Under the pieces are notes generated by a model, which saw only the letters and a program-made list of their open reading frames with translations, ran no database searches and was not told the DNA's origin. A stretch of DNA of 64,000 nt from Amycolatopsis echigonensis (GTDB lineage Bacteria; Actinomycetota; Actinomycetes; Mycobacteriales; Pseudonocardiaceae), in assembly GCF_014174495.1 (NCBI RefSeq), contig NZ_JACJHR010000035.1, positions 1 through 64,000 on the forward strand, in the 5' to 3' direction. This document shows positions 62,037-64,000 of the stretch, in pieces. The translations under genes were made by a program, and so were the position numbers. How positions within the stretch are numbered: the stretch's first letter is position 1; every line of letters begins with the position of its first letter.

Positions 62037-62435
62037 GTGACCATTGAACGGCAGAACCCGCCCGGCCTGCATCCGACTCCCGGCTACCACCACGTGACCA
62101 CCGTCGACGCGCGCCGCGGCGTGCACCTCGCCGGCCAGCGCCCGCTGAGCCCCGACGGGGAGGTCGTGCCTGGCGACGTCCTCGCGCAGGTGGACCAGGT
62201 CGTCGCCAACACCCAGGTCGCGCTCGCCCACGCCGGCGCGACCCCCGAGGACGTCGTGCGCACGGTGATCTACGTGGCCACCTCCGGCCAACCGACCCTC
62301 TCGGCGGTGTGGCACCGGTTCACGAAGTCCTCGCTCGCGGCGGCGTTCACCGCCGCGAGCACGCTCGTCGGCGTGACGTGCCTGGGCTTTCCGGGCCAGC
62401 TCGTCGAACTGGACGTGACCGCGGCGCTCGCCTGA
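62037..62435 (+). CDS. RidA-family protein
   Basis: A 132-residue YjgF/RidA fold protein (VHLAGQRPLSPDGEVVPGDVLAQVDQVVANTQVAL, VVRTVIYVATS). The Arg that binds the imine carboxylate in true RidA (R105 in the RS-x-V strand) appears replaced in ASTLVGVTCLG, so it may belong to a Rid subgroup without 2-aminoacrylate deaminase activity. GTG 62037. Divergent from mtnA by 61 bp. Confidence 0.85.
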   Translation: MTIERQNPPGLHPTPGYHHVTTVDARRGVHLAGQRPLSPDGEVVPGDVLAQVDQVVANTQVALAHAGATPEDVVRTVIYVATSGQPTLSAVWHRFTKSSLAAAFTAASTLVGVTCLGFPGQLVELDVTAALA

Positions 62436-62436
62436 G

Positions 62437-63417
62437 TCACCGCCCGGCCGCGGCCAGGCTGCACCGGGACACCGTGTCGGTCAATTCCGTGCGGTCGAGA
62501 TTCCGCCCGATGAGGACCAGTTTGCTGACCGGCGGCTGCGCACCCCACTCGCCGGCGTCGGTCAATTCGTAGATCCGATGCACGCCCTGCAGCACCGTCT
62601 TGCGGTCGAAGGCGAGAATTCCCTTGAAGCGGTACAGATCGTCGCCGCGTTCGGCCAGCAGGGCGGTGAGCCACTGCTCGAACGAGGCGCGGTCCAGGGG
62701 ATAGTCGAGTTCGATCGAGACCGATTCCAGCGTCGGGTCGTGGTGGTGCGCGTCGTCTTCGAGCCAGTCCGGGTCGGCGGCGACGGTGCGGTTCAGGTCG
62801 AAGGCGTTGATGCCGAGGATGTCGTCCAGATCGACGCTGCCGTAGCTCGACGTGAGGATGTCCGCGGTCGCGTTGACCGAGCGGAGCCGCGTGCGCAGTT
62901 CCGCGATTTCCGGCTCGGTGACCAGGTCGATCTTGTTGAGCACGATCCGGTCGGCGAACGCGATCTGGTTGCTCACCTGGCCGCCGACGCCGTCGTGCTC
63001 GCCCTCCTCGAGATGGCTCTCGACGTGCCGCGCGTCGACCAGCGTCACGATCGCGTCCAGCGCGAAGGCCGAAGACACCTCGTCGTCCACGAAAAACGTC
63101 TGCGCGACCGGGTTCGGGTCGGCCATGCCGCTGGTCTCGATGAGAATCCGGTCGAACCGCTCGCGGCGGCGCAGCAGCGACTGCAGGATTTCGATCAGGT
63201 CGGTGCGCGCGGTGCAGCACAGGCAGCATCCGTTGCTCATTTCGATGATCTTCTCGTCGCCGCCGAGCACGAGCGCGTTGTCGATCGGGATCTCGCCGAA
63301 CTCGTTCTCGATCACCGCGATCCGGTGCCCGTGGTTCGCGGTGAGGATGTGGTTGACGAGCGTGGTTTTGCCCGAGCCGAGAAAGCCGGTCAGTACGGTC
63401 ACCGGGATTTTGGCCAT
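62437..63417 (-). CDS. CobW/YjiA-family G3E GTPase
   Basis: A 326-residue metal-chaperone-type GTPase. P-loop GFLGSGKTT (11-19), metal site GCCLCC (63-68), guanine motif NKID near 173, His/Glu-rich loop ESHLEEGEHDGVGG, and C-terminal CobW_C domain. Relatives deliver Zn, Co or other metals; cargo cannot be read here. ATG 63417 has AAGGAGGG. 13 bp downstream of the UbiD gene. Confidence 0.92.
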   Translation of the reverse strand: MAKIPVTVLTGFLGSGKTTLVNHILTANHGHRIAVIENEFGEIPIDNALVLGGDEKIIEMSNGCCLCCTARTDLIEILQSLLRRRERFDRILIETSGMADPNPVAQTFFVDDEVSSAFALDAIVTLVDARHVESHLEEGEHDGVGGQVSNQIAFADRIVLNKIDLVTEPEIAELRTRLRSVNATADILTSSYGSVDLDDILGINAFDLNRTVAADPDWLEDDAHHHDPTLESVSIELDYPLDRASFEQWLTALLAERGDDLYRFKGILAFDRKTVLQGVHRIYELTDAGEWGAQPPVSKLVLIGRNLDRTELTDTVSRCSLAAAGR

Positions 63418-63430
63418 GACGATTCCCTCC

Positions 63431-64000
63431 TTAAACGTTCCCGCCGAGAATCCGGCGAGCGTGCTGTCGTGCTTCTTCGGAAACGACAATGCGATTGCCG
63501 TCGAACCGCGGACCCCGGGTGGCGTCCAAGCCCATCCGGGACGTCGTGCCGTCGGAGCCGGAGGACGGGTCGAGCGGCGAACCGGGCAGACCGTCCACAG
63601 TGAACAAGTCCTGGTGCGGCTGGAAATGCGTGGCGAGAGCCCACAGCACCTCGCTGTCCTGGGTGACGTCAACGTCGTCGTCTACCGCGATCACCGTCTT
63701 GACGTACGGGTCCCAGCCGAGCAGTCCGAGCATCACCTGCCGGGCTTGACCGGGCCGCCGCTGGCGAAGTGCGACGTAACAGTGGAAGTGCGTGCCGGAC
63801 GTCGGATAGTGCACCGCGGTGACGTCCGGGAAGCGCGCTTTGAGCTTCTCCGCCATTTCCGATTCCCTCGGAACTCGCGCGAGATTCAAGTGCTCGTCGG
63901 TGTTGCCGCCGACGACGTCGATGAGCATCGCATCGGAACGGCACATGACGGTCTGCACGCGGAGCACGTTGTTCGTCGAGCGATTCGAGGAATAGCCGGA
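63431..64000 (-). CDS. UbiD-family decarboxylase, partial (C-terminal part)
   Basis: About 190 C-terminal residues of a prFMN-dependent decarboxylase; the frame is open at the right edge, so the N-terminus is outside. Seen: YVALRQRRPGQARQVMLGLLG, VKTVIAVDDDVDV, EVLWALATHFQPHQD and GLDATRG, all typical of UbiD. The full family is near 450-500 residues. Cognate UbiX is not in view. Likely operon with the CobW-type GTPase. Confidence 0.9.
   Translation of the reverse strand, partial: SGYSSNRSTNNVLRVQTVMCRSDAMLIDVVGGNTDEHLNLARVPRESEMAEKLKARFPDVTAVHYPTSGTHFHCYVALRQRRPGQARQVMLGLLGWDPYVKTVIAVDDDVDVTQDSEVLWALATHFQPHQDLFTVDGLPGSPLDPSSGSDGTTSRMGLDATRGPRFDGNRIVVSEEARQHARRILGGNV

Noticed and set aside
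62437..63417. Assignment as cobW of the B12 pathway
   Set aside because: It is co-oriented with a UbiD gene, 22 kb from the cob blocks; G3E GTPases serve several metals, so the symbol is not supported.

Overview
The window is chromosomal DNA of a very GC-rich actinomycete, most likely Amycolatopsis or a close relative in the Pseudonocardiaceae. The reasons are the high-GC third-position codon use, many GTG/TTG starts, an Emb-type arabinosyltransferase (arabinogalactan cell wall), a DasR-type chitinase operator, two actinomycete P450s and a mycobacteria-like order of cobalamin genes. The genus is an inference. I saw no rRNA, tRNA, CRISPR array, transposase or phage gene.

Layout. 1-9.6 kb: housekeeping and catabolic genes (M20 amidohydrolase, methyltransferase, AlkA-like glycosylase, M50 protease, a divergent ProA-like dehydrogenase, a RibD-like fusion in reversed domain order, a secreted GH18 chitinase) separated by three simple or tandem repeat tracts. 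9.6-18.8 kb: cobN behind a cobalamin riboswitch, an ABC exporter/XRE operon, and divergent cobG-cobH-cobIJ. 18.8-24.8 kb: a MarR/membrane-protein pair sharing a double palindrome, an AraC/MFS pair, and a 1031-residue arabinosyltransferase. 24.8-40.8 kb: the rest of the aerobic B12 pathway in four blocks: cobL-cobM-oxidoreductase-cobK-bluB; chlID-cobO-cobB-cobC; cobU-cobT-cobS; cobD-cobQ. A lipoprotein glycosidase lies inside. 40.8-45 kb: DUF4190-like protein, a two-component system and two poorly known genes. 45.3-51.4 kb: gltB-gltD glutamate synthase. 51.9-64 kb: accessory metabolism: IMPACT protein, TetR/P450, a MarR-controlled efflux-pump plus flavin-monooxygenase cassette, a decayed gene beside a P450-ferredoxin pair, mtnA, a Rid protein, a CobW-type GTPase and a UbiD decarboxylase running off the right edge.

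How they work together. The cob genes cover nearly the whole oxygen-dependent route from precorrin-2 to adenosylcobalamin: CobI/G/J/M/K/L/H build hydrogenobyrinate, CobB amidates it, CobN with a fused ChlI/ChlD AAA-VWA partner inserts cobalt, CobO adenosylates, CobQ/CobD/CobC/CobU/CobT/CobS plus BluB finish the nucleotide loop. Precorrin-6A synthase (CobF), CobA and a cobalt transporter are not in the window. The most unusual element is a Gfo/Idh/MocA oxidoreductase translationally coupled on both sides between cobM and cobK. Other notable elements are the reversed RibD-like fusion and several start codons buried in operator palindromes.
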